Below, in pieces: positions 45,569 through 58,099 of a stretch of 64,000 nucleotides of DNA. Where the stretch lies: NCBI GenBank assembly GCA_951804985.1, contig OX638133.1:25450963-25514962 (forward strand), in the 5' to 3' direction. The DNA is from Dryomyza anilis. Its lineage: Eukaryota; Arthropoda; Insecta; Diptera; Dryomyzidae. Both the position numbers and the translations under genes were made by a program. The notes below the pieces were generated by a model, which worked only from the letters and a program-made list of their open reading frames with translations, did no database searches and was not told the origin of the DNA. The stretch's first letter is position 1, and each line of letters opens with the position of its first letter.

Positions 45569-46316
45569 AAACCAGTTGGGAAGGTTAGATCACATGGGAA
45601 ATTTTAAAGTAGGTGTAATTATGATAGTTAGGATTATCAAAATTATAGTTGGTCTAAGCCGACTATAAATACCCTACACATATGTGTGGTTACCATTCAA
45701 AGTGATATATAGGTCACCAGGATATACGAATCCTGAAAATAACTACAAACATTCAATCGCTGAAGAATTTCCAATCATTTGATACCCATATTTACAAATG
45801 GGTAGGTGTAGCTAATTTCGATTTTTTTTTTTTGTGAACCACAAGTCTTTTCTCCGGAAAACTTTATTATCATGTATTTGAGCATGATGTCAATATATAT
45901 TTGACCAAAAAAGTTTACCTAAGCACGTATACATAAAAATTGATCTTTATATGTACATTTTATATGATGTATTTGAACATAAGTGGTCGGATCATAGGTC
46001 ACAATGGACCGATCTCGCCAATTTTGCACATACAGCGTAGGTATATTAGTAATCTAAGTTATAATTTTCAATTATCTAGCTCTTCAATTTTAAAAGTAGT
46101 AGGGATTTCAACAGACAGTCAGACAGACAGATGGACGGACAGACAGACGGGCAGACGGACAGACAGACGGACAGACGGACATCGCTAAATCGACTCAGGA
46201 GGTCATGCTGATAAAGAATATATATACTTTTCCATAGCGGAGATGCTTCCTTCTGGGTGTTACAATAGGCGTACCAAACTGAATATACCCTTTCACTCTT
46301 AGTGTAGGGTATAAAA
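45569..46316 (+). mobile_element. mini-me/DINE-1-like element, copy 1
   Basis: It starts AACCAGTTGGGAAGGTTAGA and ends GTAGGGTATAAAA. Inside it has a (GACA/GACG)n, that is GTCY-type, microsatellite at 46110-46182, then the core ATCGCTAAATCGACTCAGGA and AAGAATATATATACTTTTCC. The order microsatellite, core, GGGTATAAA terminus is that of dipteran mini-me (DINE-1, Helitron-derived) elements. Nearly the same 748-bp sequence lies at 59428-60176. Non-coding. Confidence 0.85.
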
Positions 46317-49069
46317 AGCAACTTGTTATTAAATATTTATTTTTATTAAAAAAAACTTTCGATAATAATCCAAAAACATTTATTTTATTTAAGTTTCTCA
46401 CAAATATAATTTTTAAAATATTTTTAAAAATAATTTTCGGAATTAGTTCGAAAAATAGACTTATGCTTTTATTTCATATTGCCACAGATTTAGCAAATGT
46501 TTCTTAATATGGCACTTTTTCATTCATGTTTATATCAAATTTATAAATTTTAATTGCATTTGGAGAACAAGTGAAAAAAATGTTTTTGAGTGATCTTTTT
46601 TGCTATCTTTTTGCCGTCTTCAATTAGGAAGGTATTTTGAAAATATTGAATGTTGTATATCTTTTGAAATACAAACTAGTTTAGGAAATAATTTTAAATT
46701 ACTTTTTTTCATATTTTTTTCTTCTCCATTCTTTTTTTATTACCTTTTTGTAATGTTTTTTATCCTTACTATTTTTTGAATTTGTTAGGAAAAAGGCAAA
46801 ACATAAAAAATAAAGCCTAAAATAGCATTTTGGTAAAAATTTTAATATTTCCCACTTTAACCAAGCAATATTTCAACAATTACGCAATTGAGCTGTTTTG
46901 AAAAATCGCTCAAAAATCAATAAAAACGCATAAAAAGTCCATGGAATAGACGCGTCAAAAAATTATTCAAATGTACTTTTGAAAGAAAATGAAAACGTTT
47001 ACGTCTTACCCCAGACTCCCCAAATAAAAAGAGTAATAGTTTTGCTAAATGTTCTGTACGTTTAAATAAATACAAAATGTAGTTAATGAATTTTAATACA
47101 AATGTAATAACATTTACTAAATTTGGTTTTTGTTTTCATACAAAACCAAATATATCAATGTAGAAATTAAAACAAATACATCTCTTGTACCTAGATAAAC
47201 CAAATAAAACTTTTTAAGGCTTTTCTATTTTTTTTTAATTCACGGTATATTTATTCTTAATTTATTCTTTGTTGTTTCTTTTTTGTTCTTTGACCTTTCA
47301 CCATGTATAATCCAGCTTAAACGTCCCAAGGTAATCAAATTAAATTAAATTGAACGAACCTGTTGACTTTCTTCAGCTTAAACGTTATACTTATTCTTTT
47401 AAATGCTTAAATAATTCTATTTTTTTTATTTTTATCTTTAACGTGTTTTTGAGCGCACCAGCTTTGCTGCTTTCGCAAATACTACATGGCGTAAATTTAC
47501 AAAATGAATCCTTCAACAGGGTTCTATTTATTTTAAATCGACGTAGACATTTTTTCTACCTTATTTTCTGTTGAGTATTTTTTAAGCTTCCGTTTTTTGC
47601 ACTTGTTATTATTTGTAATAAAAGGAAAATATTTGCACATGAAATAAACAAATTTGTTTTCATTACAAGGAAATGGTACTATGTCGTATATTATTAAAAA
47701 AAGGCATTTCGTATGCATGGATGTTATGCGTTTGTTGACTGAAGAGGATTCTTTGTAAAATTGACTTAGGTTAAGGTGATAAATAAATATTGGCATGTGC
47801 TGAAATTGCCAAAGCCTTTTATCACAGTTTTCTTAATCTGTTTAGTGCATAGAGTAAACTGAAAAATTCAAAATATATAAAAAATGATGATATGCAAATA
47901 TAAGAGAATCCTATTATTTATATTTCTTTTATGCCATATATTAAAAGTGAAAAGTTATTTACTTTTTTTTGTCTTAATTGTTTTCATGTTTTACTTTTTA
48001 TATCAAGTATCTTTTCTTGAACCCTACATAAAAAGTGAATAGGTATTTTCCATATTAAACATCAGTTTGTAATACGTTTGAGGGTGATGTAACATATATG
48101 GCAAATTATTTTATTATTATTCAGCATTACTTCCTGTTAATTTGCCTGTTTGTTCGTATGTCCGTCTATATGTCCATGGAAATCACGATTACAAGAATTT
48201 AAAATGTGCTAATTCGGTAAAATTCAGTATATAGATTACTTGCATACCTATGTTGCTTTGTATTAAAAATGGGCGTGATCGGTTCATACTGAGCTGTGCA
48301 TCGCACACTTTTATACATATTACTGATATATATTACACTAAAACATACATGAAACTTTTACTAACCCATCCTTTACTTTCAATAAAACCCCTTTGTTTAA
48401 GGTAAAGCTTATAAAAAAACCTTTTTTTGTAGTTATCCTTAACAAAACTGCAAAATAAGCTCAGTTTAGTTTACCCAAAATTGATAGTTATCTTCTAGTC
48501 ATCTTCGAGAGTCATCTCAACAAATTTATGTAATACAGAAAAGTAAAATTTGATGCATAAACCTCTGTAGATAACGTTTTCTTTCTATATATAAAACTAC
48601 AAGCTTAAATAAAAATCTGTAAAGTATTTCACGCGCCTCCAACAAACGAATCCGACTTAAAGGGTTTCCCTTTGCAATCTCACTGGAAATTTACGATTCT
48701 TGTACTAAGGAGCAACCGTAAAAAGTTTAAATAATGGTTGGCTTTTATGTCAATACAACAACAACATAGCGCATACGAAAACGGCTAACATGAGGTATTT
48801 TTACTGCAAATTTTATTTCAGTCTTTAGGTTTTTTTCGTTGTGGAGGTTTGTGATAAATGATGAGACATCGTCAGAACAGCATCAAAATATATAACATTC
48901 TTCAACATGTCAACGCTGATGATCCTCAATTACACAAAATGTCAAAATTTTTCTTTCTTTCGCCGCTTTGTAATAATAGGAACCTCTTATGTGAATTTTT
49001 ATAATAATAATTGGAAAATGTTTTATTGAAAAAATTTAATTGAGTTGAGAAATGATTTAAAGTTGGGTA
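46317..49069. other. AT-rich spacer
   Basis: No gene recognised. 46845-46935 is a copy of the outer end of the 20218-22270 element (TTTCCCACTTTAACCAAGCA, GAAAAATCGCTCAAAAA). The remainder, including 48000-49000, shows nothing I can name. Confidence 0.4.
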
Positions 49070-50245
49070 AGATTTGAGTTGAGTTAGAGTAGAGTTAGAG
49101 TAGAGTTAGGGTATAGTTAGAGTAGAGTTAGAGTAGAGTTCGATTAGAGTTAGAGTAGAGTTAGAGTAGAGTTAGAGTAGAGTTAGAGTAGAGTTAGAGT
49201 AGAGTTAGAGTAGAGTTAGAGTAGAGTTAGAGTAGAGTTAGAGTAGAGTTAGAGTAGAGTTAGAGTAGAGTTAGAGTAGAGTTAGAGTAGAGTTAGAGTA
49301 GAGTTAGAGTAGAGTTAGAGTAGAGTTAGAGTAGAGTTAGAGTAGAGTTAGAGTAGAGTTAGAGTAGAGTTAGAGTAGAGTTAGAGTAGAGTTAGAGTAG
49401 AGTTAGAGTAGAGTTAGAGTAGAGTTAGAGTAGAGTTAGAGTAGAGTTAGAGTAGAGTTAGAGTAGAGTTAGAGTAGAGTTAGAGTAGAGTTAGAGTAGA
49501 GTTAGAGTAGAGTTAGAGTAGAGTTAGAGTAGAGTTAGAGTAGAGTTAGAGTAGAGTTAGAGTAGAGTTAGAGTAGAGTTAGAGTAGAGTTAGAGTAGAG
49601 TTAGAGTAGAGTTAGAGTAGAGTTAGAGTAGAGTTAGAGTAGAGTTAGAGTAGAGTTAGAGTAGAGTTAGAGTAGAGTTAGAGTAGAGTTAGAGTAGAGT
49701 TAGAGTAGAGTTAGAGTAGAGTTAGAGTAGAGTTAGAGTAGAGTTAGAGTAGAGTTAGAGTAGAGTTAGAGTAGAGTTAGAGTAGAGTTAGAGTAGAGTT
49801 AGAGTAGAGTTAGAGTAGAGTTAGAGTAGAGTTAGAGTAGAGTTAGAGTAGAGTTAGAGTAGAGTTAGAGTAGAGTTAGAGTAGAGTTAGAGTAGAGTTA
49901 GAGTAGAGTTAGAGTAGAGTTAGAGTAGAGTTAGAGTAGAGTAGAGTTAGAGTTAGAGTAGAGTAGAGTAGAGTAGAGTAGAGTAGAGTAGAGTAGAGTA
50001 GAGTAGAGTAGAGTAGAGTAGAGTAGAGTTAGAGTTAGAGTTAGAGTTAGAGTTAGAGTTAGAGTTAGAGTTAGAGTAGAGTTAGAGTTGAGCTAGAGTT
50101 GAGTTAGAGGTAGAGTAAAATATGTGTTGAGTTAGAATTAAGTTAGTGTTGAGAGTTACAGTTGAGGTAGACTTGAGTTAGACTGGAGTTAGAGTTGAGA
50201 TAGTGTTGAGTTAGTTTTGAGTAAGAGTTGAATTAGAGTTGAGTT
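49070..50245. repeat. ~1.2-kb minisatellite of 11-bp GAGTTAGAGTA units
   Basis: A near-perfect 11-mer GAGTTAGAGTA runs from about 49143 to 49940. The 11-mer is the 6-mer GAGTTA plus the 5-mer GAGTA. At the right end the two components separate: a pure (GAGTA)n block at ~49956-50028, then a pure (GAGTTA)n block at ~50024-50075. The flanks (49070-49142 and 50076-50245) are diverged GAGTTGAGTTA-type units. Confidence 0.97.
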
Positions 50246-51582
50246 AACAGAAAAAATAACAAAGAGCACTTTAAATCAATTTAAAATCTTTTTAATCACT
50301 TATTTAAACAATATTTTATCAAAGATTTTATCTACGCCTAAAGCATCACTTATTGTTGGCCTTTATTAAAAAGGTCAACAACAAGTGAAAACTTTACCTG
50401 TTGGTGCTGTTGTAAAGTGCTAAAGTTTCGAAGGTTGTACGTCTTGTTGTTTTCACTTCGTTAGTATCAGGGGTGAAGAATTTGCCAGGAAATTGTTTTA
50501 ACGATTTTTACGATTTTGAAAGCTAAAACTAAACTAACCCAAAGTTTGCATACAGCTCATTACAAATATTAATTTAATTAAATTTGATATAAATAAATGC
50601 AGCAAAATGATTTTACATCAAGTTTATAATGTTTATTAAATTATTTACAACATAAGCAGTTTGTTAACAATTTACAACATTTGATTATAAAGTTTACAAA
50701 ATTTTGCGTATTATTAAAAACAAATTTAATAAAATTCAAAAATATGCAAAAATTCAACGCCAACCGACAGCAATCAGCCTAAATTTCGTCTACTTCCTGC
50801 GTAATGCTGCTTAGTCGCTGTTTCCTCTTCCGCTTCCTGCAACATTCAGTCGCCGCTCTAAATCCCACGCTAACCCGCTTCTTTTATATCTTCTTGTGCG
50901 TAGCAAAATTTGTGAAATTTTAAAAGATAAAATATATGAAAGCAAAAGACAAAAGCAGTAGCAATAGCGACAGCAGCAGCTGTCAGGCTCACATCCTTGG
51001 CTCCTTCACAAAAGCAGTAGCAACGGGCAACATTTGTAAAGCAACAGTTAGTAAAATACAAATGGCAAACGGACACAACTTTCGCTAAAAAAAAAAATAG
51101 AATACTATAGAACCTCCTGCTGGCATCATTTTTCACTTCAACGTTATCCCTACTTGTGCTTTGTTCTTTTGTGTGTGTGCGAATCCTTTGACCAACTGCG
51201 CAGTTAATGCAATACTTAGAATCCTTTCTATTGTTGTACTAGCTTAGACTGATAATGTAGATCAAGCCTTTATTATCTGACCCATTGAATTAAATGCAAA
51301 ATTGAACACATTTGTGTTTTATGACATTTTCTTTTTACAATTTATATAGTTATATTTAAAATAACTTTCTATTGAACAAAAGAGGAAAGTTCTCCACTTT
51401 TATATTACATTGTTTCATTATTTTAAATAACTAGCAATTGGATAAAATACGGTGAGGGGTTTTATTTTATATTATGATGTAATGGTCAGACTTTTATACA
51501 TTGCTTTAAATATCTTTTAATTATTTTCGAATATTTCATTAAGATTAAACCTAGATAGAGAGAGAAAATTAAAGAATTAACG
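50246..51582. other. spacer, less AT-rich in the middle
   Basis: No gene called. 50755-51180 is clearly less AT-rich and looks single-copy. Its minus-strand open stretch (50870-51136) has no ATG start or recognisable domain. A short hairpin occurs at about 50349-50391 (CACTTATTGTTGGCCTT pairing with AAGGTCAACAACAAGTG). Confidence 0.35.
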
Positions 51583-51665
51583 ACAGAATTTGTATGTTGC
51601 CAGTAGCTGGCTTCGAACCCGGGATCTTTCGGCTCGTAGTTCAACACAAGACATAAGACTCGCTG
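51583..51665 (-). mobile_element. tRNA-derived SINE, copy 3 (head fragment)
   Basis: On the minus strand: GTTGAACTACGAGCCGAAAG, then ATCCCGGGTTCGAAGCC with a perfect B box (GTTCGAAGC). The word CTACGAGCCGAAAG is shared exactly with the 8489 copy. Only the head is present. Confidence 0.6.
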
Positions 51666-51877
51666 TTGAAATCACGATTAGCTGTACTCTTATGCTTTTT
51701 GGTATTGAAAATGGGTGTGATCGCTTGATTCTGACCTGTGAGGTAAAGTAGAAGGTTATCACAAAAATCTACAAGACATTTTAACCGGACAACTTTATTT
51801 CTTTAATTGCACCGACTAGAACTTCATAATTACTAACTAAATTCAAATATTTTGTAAACAATTTGAAGTATGTATTG

Positions 51878-52625
51878 GACATCTGCACAAATGTAAAGTT
51901 TCCTCTACAAAATATGCACTACTGCACTCTACAGTATTGAGTGCAGTAGTTCAATGGCACTCTACTGTATTAAAGTAAAGTCTCCTGCAGCGACTTCAAT
52001 TCACTGCAGTATTTGTTTCATTGGTGTCAAGTACTGCCAACACATTTTTGTTTTCAAAACATTCTATGTTTTGAAAAACAAAACCACCTGACACCACTGC
52101 CGTTGAACATGCAACGAATACAGTGAGTGCAGCGAGTGAGCGTAACCAGAAACGAGTGAGATGACGAACATTGAATACAACAACAAATTTGCGGTCGGTG
52201 TTGGATGGTAATAATGTTGTTGTCGATATTTTTGTGATTATAAAAAATACAAATAAATGTTGTATGACAAAAACAGCGCATTGGTCGAAAAATCAAAATA
52301 TCCAACAAAAAAAAAATATAAATAATGAAAAAAAAATGTTGTTCGATAAATTTAAAATCATTATATGAGATATTATATGATTTTCTTACACCTTTTGCTT
52401 TTTCTATATTTCAATATTAACGTAAATTACTTAGAGTAAGAATGATAAAAAAATATAAAATGCACTTTTGTTTTAAGAGTACTTAGTGCTTTGTTGTTGT
52501 GAGCAATACATTCATTCACTGCAGCTATGTTTTGTTTGTGTTTTGCTTTGACAGTACTTGGTGCTTCGTGACAGTAAATGTTTTGAAACAAAGTAAACGT
52601 CTTAAAGTGCACTAAGAAAACAGGA
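51878..52625 (-). mobile_element. repeat-rich element (AAAACATTGAATGTTTT family), copy A
   Basis: It begins GACATCTGCACAAATG and runs through one ~185-bp-type unit (CACTGCAGTATTTGTTTCAT, CAAAACATTCTATGTTTTG), then ATGCAACGAATACAGTGAG, an AT-rich centre, TACTTAGAGTAAGAATGAT, and TTCACTGCAGCTATGTTTTG. The same blocks occur in reverse order and orientation at 62337-63916. No coding sequence. Confidence 0.7.
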
Positions 52626-53605
52626 TGTTTATGAAAGTCTTGCTGCAACTATATGCTTAAATTTACGCATGGTAGCTAATACTTAAACATCCCATAAGTT
52701 TCAATAAAGTTGCAGCAAAGCTATTAATATTTTTTAAATATGACATATATGCAAATAGTTACGAGATGTTTGCCACAACAGCAATGAAAATTGAGATATT
52801 TACAGTTGACTGATAGCAAACATCCTGAGTTCTTGGACATTTGCAGCAAAACTCTTGAGGTATTTTGACATTTGTCTACTGCATAAAAGGAAAATGGCGT
52901 ACTTTTTCCTTAAGCTCGATTTATCCACAACAATTAAGTAAATCAAATGGTGTAAAAAAGTGAACTCAAATATTACATTTTAATGGTAAAAGTGAAAATA
53001 AAATTTCCTGGGATTGAAATTATCAACAAGTGATGGAAAATATTTCCTTTCAGAGTTTACTTTGATGACAGCATCGCCGCTCGGACTTGGTTCTTCCACG
53101 AAGAAGTCTCAAGTCGTTGTATAATTTTACCTTCAAAGGATTTATAAATACGATGGCGATGTATAACCAAGATACTGTTTTAATTCTAGAATAAATAAAA
53201 AATACATTTGGCTCCTTTTATTTCAATCCAATAAAAATTACTCCGCGAATTCTAATGGAGTACCCTTTCCAAATATATTCATCAACTATCTTCCTATTTG
53301 TCAGCTGGTTTAATTGATGGTTGCTATACATAATCGTAAATTTGAAAGATGGTTGCTAGCAATATTTATCGTATTTGACGGATGTTTGAGAGATGGTTGT
53401 CTCATTTCTGGCAATGTGATATTTCTGGCAATCATCTTTGTTTTCTTAGTGTGGGTTTCAAATGCTTTTGTGCAGATATGAAATTATATACTGACAATAG
53501 ATTTTCATGAGTTCAAATCAAGAAAAGTTTAACCACTATGAATGCTTTATTTATTGAAAAATCGATTTGGAGGATATTCAGCGAAATTCAAATATGATAA
53601 ATCAT
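52626..53605. other. AT-rich spacer with traces of a dispersed repeat
   Basis: No gene recognised. The words GATGGTTGCTA, GAGATGGTTGTCTC and TGATAGCAAACATC recur loosely here (52800-53420) and at 17960-18040, suggesting a decayed repeat family. Confidence 0.4.
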
Positions 53606-54596
53606 CACTGCCATGCCAAAAGGGCGAATGTGCATTTTTAAAAATGTTGGGAAATCAAATTTTAAAGTAATCAAAAATAAATCAAAAGTAAAGTGTTTTA
53701 AAAACTTTTTTTTTTTGTCCAATTTCCATCAAATATTATAACGTATATTAAATATCTTTGGATTTGAACAACTTACTGAATTATAATTTTGTGGGGCTAT
53801 ATCCTGACCAAAAAGCAAATATTTTTGTTTTTTATGCTATAACTCTTTATTTTCGCAAGATAAAATAGTGATGTAAAGTCATTAATTGTTTGTTTTCGAA
53901 GCACCTATCGATTGGCATCATTATTTAAAAATAATTTTCCAAATATTAATTCGCCATTTGTTATTTGCCATAAAAATGTTTGGCAAAATATTTTTAGTAA
54001 TGATGCCAATCAATACGTGCTTAAAAAACAAACAATTAACGCCTTTACACAAGTATTTTATCTTGCACCCATAAAGAGTTATAGCAAAAAAACATAGAAA
54101 TTTGAAAAATTGAAAATCTTGTCATGCCAAAAGGGCGAATCATTTCATTTTTTTGCTATAACTCTTTATTGGTGCAAGATAAAATAGTGAAGCAAAGGCC
54201 TTAAATTTTTTTTTCAAAGCACCTATCTATTGGCAATATTATTTAAAAATAAATTGCCAAACATTTTTTTTGCAAATGATAAAAATTCAAAAAATATTTT
54301 TAAATAAATGAGGATGATCGATAGCTGCTTTAAAAAGAAACATTTCACGCCTTTACACTACAATTTTATCTTGTACCAGTAAAAAATTATGGCAAAAAAA
54401 CGAAAAGATTCGTCCTTGACAACATTTTAAATTTTTCGAATACGCCCTTTTTGGTTTTTTTGACTTTTATGGCTAGAAATATACAACAAAACCATAGACG
54501 ATTTTGGCACAGTATACTTGAGGAAAAACTACATTCAAAAATGTAAAAAAACGTAAATGACAAAAACTACAAATTCGCCCCTTTGGCATGATAGTG
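53606..54596 (+). mobile_element. ~1-kb inverted-repeat element (TGCCAAAAGGGCGAAT family), copy B
   Basis: The ends CACTGCCATGCCAAAAGGGC and GCCCCTTTGGCATGATAGTG are inverted repeats. Internal units carry TTTGCTATAACTCTTTATTG, CAAGATAAAATAGTG, AAGCACCTATCGATTGGCAT and the repeated CATGCCAAAAGGGCGAAT. It is inverted relative to 18655-19766 and matches it end to end. It is 991 bp versus 1112 bp for the other copy, which probably reflects a difference in internal units. Confidence 0.78.
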
Positions 54597-55379
54597 ACGA
54601 AATGTGACAGATATGGTCTCGACGAGAACATTTATCAAACTAGAACATTTAACAAATACAGTTCTTTTATTTTGGAAACTCCGAAAAATGTGGTAATATC
54701 AAAATGAGATTTAATATTTACAACAAATTACATATATTTCTTTTTTTACAATATCTTTTTTAGCATTTTACATTTCGCACGATGACACAATTATTTCCAG
54801 CAACTCAATTGTGCGCTCAATTTTATCGTTTTTAGAGAGAGCAACTAAAAATTTATGACGCACTTAAGTTGCAGACTGTGCGGAAAATGGAAAATGGCGC
54901 CAATTTGTAGCCAAATGAGTATGGCGCTCGATAAAACATTCAATGTTTATTTTACACTAACGTAAGATTCGTTAATTTTTGTAATTTTTATTTGCCAAAC
55001 TAATTGCTGCAAGCAAAAGTTGGAGGTATATTATGGTAAATAAATTATAAAAACTTCTCAAAGCATATTTTTAGTATAGCTTCAATACGATAGAAAAACT
55101 TTTACTTTATAAAATGCAAAATGTTGTAGTGGTTTAAGAAACTAACTTGGACATTTAAAATACTTGATTTTATTGATTTTAATCTGGAATATTTCTAACA
55201 TCTTTACATCTAAAACTCCACTATGGCACAGAAGTTTAGTATAGCTCGTTGAACTCTGACATTATATATATTGTCCGCAGATTGTTGCAGAAAGTTGAAA
55301 AATATTTCAAAACATATTCAAAGTTTATGAGAGTCTAGAAAATAAATAAAAAATGATACCCCCTAGTAAAAAAACCATC
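54597..55379. other. AT-rich spacer
   Basis: No gene, RNA or repeat recognised. Confidence 0.4.
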
Positions 55380-56720
55380 TGTAAGCTTGCTTAAAGTCAT
55401 AAAATTTAAAAGCAGATTTTCGGCATATTTCGGGAAGGCAGGAAATATGAGCTTTTCATATGAACTCCGTATTTGTCAGCTCAAAATATTTCAAAAAACG
55501 TGTCTAAACTGCCTCGATCTAACAAATTTATGAAGGAATTTACTACATAAACAGAAAATCCGCTTTTGTCTGCTTAAAATCTTCCGAAAAATGTAGACTA
55601 CCTCGATTCTGCCAAATATATTGTTCTATTCACCCTGACAAAACTGGAAAAACTCAAGGCACTTTAGAAACATTTCTAGAAATAACATTTCAGGGATTTT
55701 TCTGGAATAATTCGGGAAAAATTTCCGATAAACACACGGATAAATGAAGAAATAATCCGCTTTTGTCTGCTTTAAATCTTTCGTAAAATGTAGACCATCT
55801 CGACCCTGCCAAAAATTTTGTTTTATACACCCAGACGACAATGGAAAATCGTATGGCACTTTAGAAACATTTTTAGAATAAAATTTCAGGGATTTTTCTG
55901 GAATATATCAGGCATATTTCCGATAAACACACGGATAAATGAAAGTTTGTACAAAGCGTTTGCCAGCTTATCCAATTTTAAAGGCAGTTACTCGACATAT
56001 TTTGGAAACAGGCAGAAAACAGACAGCTTTTATTACATACTTCGCCTTTTTCTAAAATCTTTCGTTTAAATGTTTCTGCCTTGAGCCTACCACAAATGTT
56101 GCATTGGGTTATTTTTAAGATTTTAATCGGAAAAACACCGAGTTGCCTATTTTCTGCCGGTGTCTTAAGTATTCCGAGATTTTGCATAAATAAAATTTTA
56201 AATAGTGTCTTATTCACCTAGATAGAACTGAAAAAACTCAAGGCACTTTAGAAACATTTCTAGAAATAAAATGTCAGGGATTTTTCTGGAATATTTCGGG
56301 CATATTTCCGATAAACTCACATTTAAATGGAAGTTTGTGAGAAGCGTTTGCGAGATTATTAAATTTTAAAGGCAGATCCAGGCATATTTTGGGAACGGAC
56401 AGAAAACAGACAGCTTTTAATACATAGTGCCTTTTTCTAAAATCTTTTGATTACATTTTTCTGCTTTATCTTTAAGATTTAAGCGGACAAAGGCGCAGTT
56501 ACCTATTTTCTGCCTGTGTCTTAAGTATTCCGAGATTTTGCATAAATAAAATTTGAAATATTGTTTTATTCACCCAGATAAAACTGGAAAAACTCAAGGT
56601 ACTTTAAAAACATTTTTAGAAATAAAATTTCAGGGATTATTCTGAAATATTTCGGGCATATTTACGATAAACTCGCCTTTAAATCCAAACACAGATCGGT
56701 TCTTGCAAACTTCCATTTAT
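55380..56720. repeat. complex tandem repeat, long diverged units
   Basis: The module CTGGAAAAACTCAAGGCACT, GAAACATTTCTAGAAATA, TCAGGGATTTTTCTGGAATA, TTTCCGATAAAC recurs starting near 55638, 55838, 56226 and 56581. Linking segments (CCGCTTTTGTCTGCTT; GGCAGAAAACAGACAGCTTT; TTAAGTATTCCGAGATTTTG) recur between them. Spacings of about 200, 390 and 355 bp indicate a unit of ~360-390 bp with one short copy. Confidence 0.8.
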
Positions 56721-57576
56721 CGTTGTTTGTTTTCGAACATATATATTCAAAATATTTTAGATAAATTACCGACATTTTTTCTCGGCTATTTAATATAATC
56801 AGGCATATTCTGAAATACACTTACATTAAAAATTTAAATATTTTATAAGAAAAACAAAATTAATTCGTACCACAGCACTTAAACGGTTTAAATTCGAATT
56901 AAAAAACATGATTTTCGTATTAAAAACCTGAATTATGGAGCAGCCATAAACTTATTCAATCCAATTTTATACAAAATTTCGATTGAAATATGAAAAATTA
57001 TTTTTTTTATTTTCATTTTGTTTTCTTACCGCACCTTATACCACCATATGATTCAGTCATTCCATAGCATTGCGTCCATGTGTTAATCATTTCTCACGCA
57101 AAGACCACCCCAACCACATTTTCAAAATCCACCCTGCGCCATTCGAAATGCAAACAACCCGTAGCACATATTGCACACACTTGTGGCAATAACGCGTCGC
57201 CAAATTCCGTGCCATTCGAATCGAATCGCATTGAATCGAGTCAAGTCAAATAATGGCCAAGATATTTCAGCAGCTGCTATTTTGCATCCGCCTTTTGCCG
57301 TCGCATCCCTTTCTGTCTCTCTGTCTTTCTGTTAGCGGCAACACTGGAAGCGACATAATCGGCTGCCACACAGCACCCAAAGTGTCTGTTTGTTTCCCGC
57401 GTCAAGTGTAGTGATTGAATGTGTTTTTCCGTTGATCCGACATAAATTTGCATACATTGAAGTGGCACACATATACGGAATACATTCAACGAATGCATAC
57501 AAAAATAAAAGCATAAAACACGTAGCCAGGATTCATGCGAATTATTCACTCTTTTGCGTTATTGAAACCTGATTTT
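56721..57576. other. spacer; 57050-57480 looks unique and less AT-rich
   Basis: No protein recognised. 57050-57480 contrasts with its TE-rich surroundings in composition and could be a regulatory or conserved non-coding segment. A TATA-like AAAATAAAAGCATAAAA at 57500-57516 precedes TTATTCACTC (57542-57551) by about 35 bp. Confidence 0.35.
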
Positions 57577-57814
57577 ATGCACTTTATATTGTCGGTTGTC
57601 TACATAATACTTTTATGCGTTTCTTCTTTTCAATGCGAAAAAACAGAAGAATTATTTTCAGCAGACATTTTTTTTTAATATGCTATTTAAACGCATTCAA
57701 TTGCTTTTTTACTTTACATGAATACGAAAAAGAGAATCAGAATTATATGGAATTTGCATGCAATGCCAATGTTACAGCAGTGTTATTGAGAGAAAGAGCG
57801 CGAGAGAGAAATGG
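57577..57814 (+). other. weak candidate: first exon of a small secreted protein (broken frame)
   Basis: An ATG at 57577 opens a 33-codon reading that starts like a signal peptide: MHFILSVVYIILLCVSSFQC, then a polar EKTEELFSADIF. It stops after a run of nine T (57669-57677). In another frame the reading continues as FLICYLNAFNCFFTLHEYEK and MEFACNANVTAVLLRERARE. This ends at a splice-donor-like AATG/GTACGT at 57814. A TATA-like motif and an initiator-like TTCACT lie 35-75 bp upstream. Either the T run hides a one- or two-base error or the resemblance is chance. No family recognised. Confidence 0.2.
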
Positions 57815-58099
57815 TACGTTGAAATATAATCGAATACATTGTATACTTTTAGGTGTTTGATTTTAAGAAGTATCACCAAATGTGTTTTTCTGTTTGAATC
57901 AAATTAAAAATGAATATTGTTTGAGAAACAATACTAATGAGTGATTATGAATCTAGATAAATCTATTTTGCTAAAATTTCAACCAATAACTTTTACTTTT
58001 AGGGACAATGGAAAATGAAAAAAAAAGAAAATAGTCATATGTTATATTCTGAACAATGAAAATTTGAGAACATTGAGGCTTCTGAAATATTTGTCACTA

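Noticed and set aside
49070..50245. CRISPR array or telomere repeat
   Set aside because: There are no spacers between units and the DNA is insect nuclear, so it is not CRISPR. The TTAGAG-like word resembles TTAGG, but flies lack that telomere repeat and the unit is 11 bp.
50870..51136. Minus-strand 88-codon open stretch with hydrophobic segments
   Set aside because: It starts at GTG with no suitable ATG, has no recognisable domain and overlaps a GCAGCAGC-type low-complexity stretch.
57814..57852. A 39-bp intron between GTACGT and TTTTAG in the secreted-peptide candidate
   Set aside because: It is shorter than normal fly introns, which are usually above about 50 bp.
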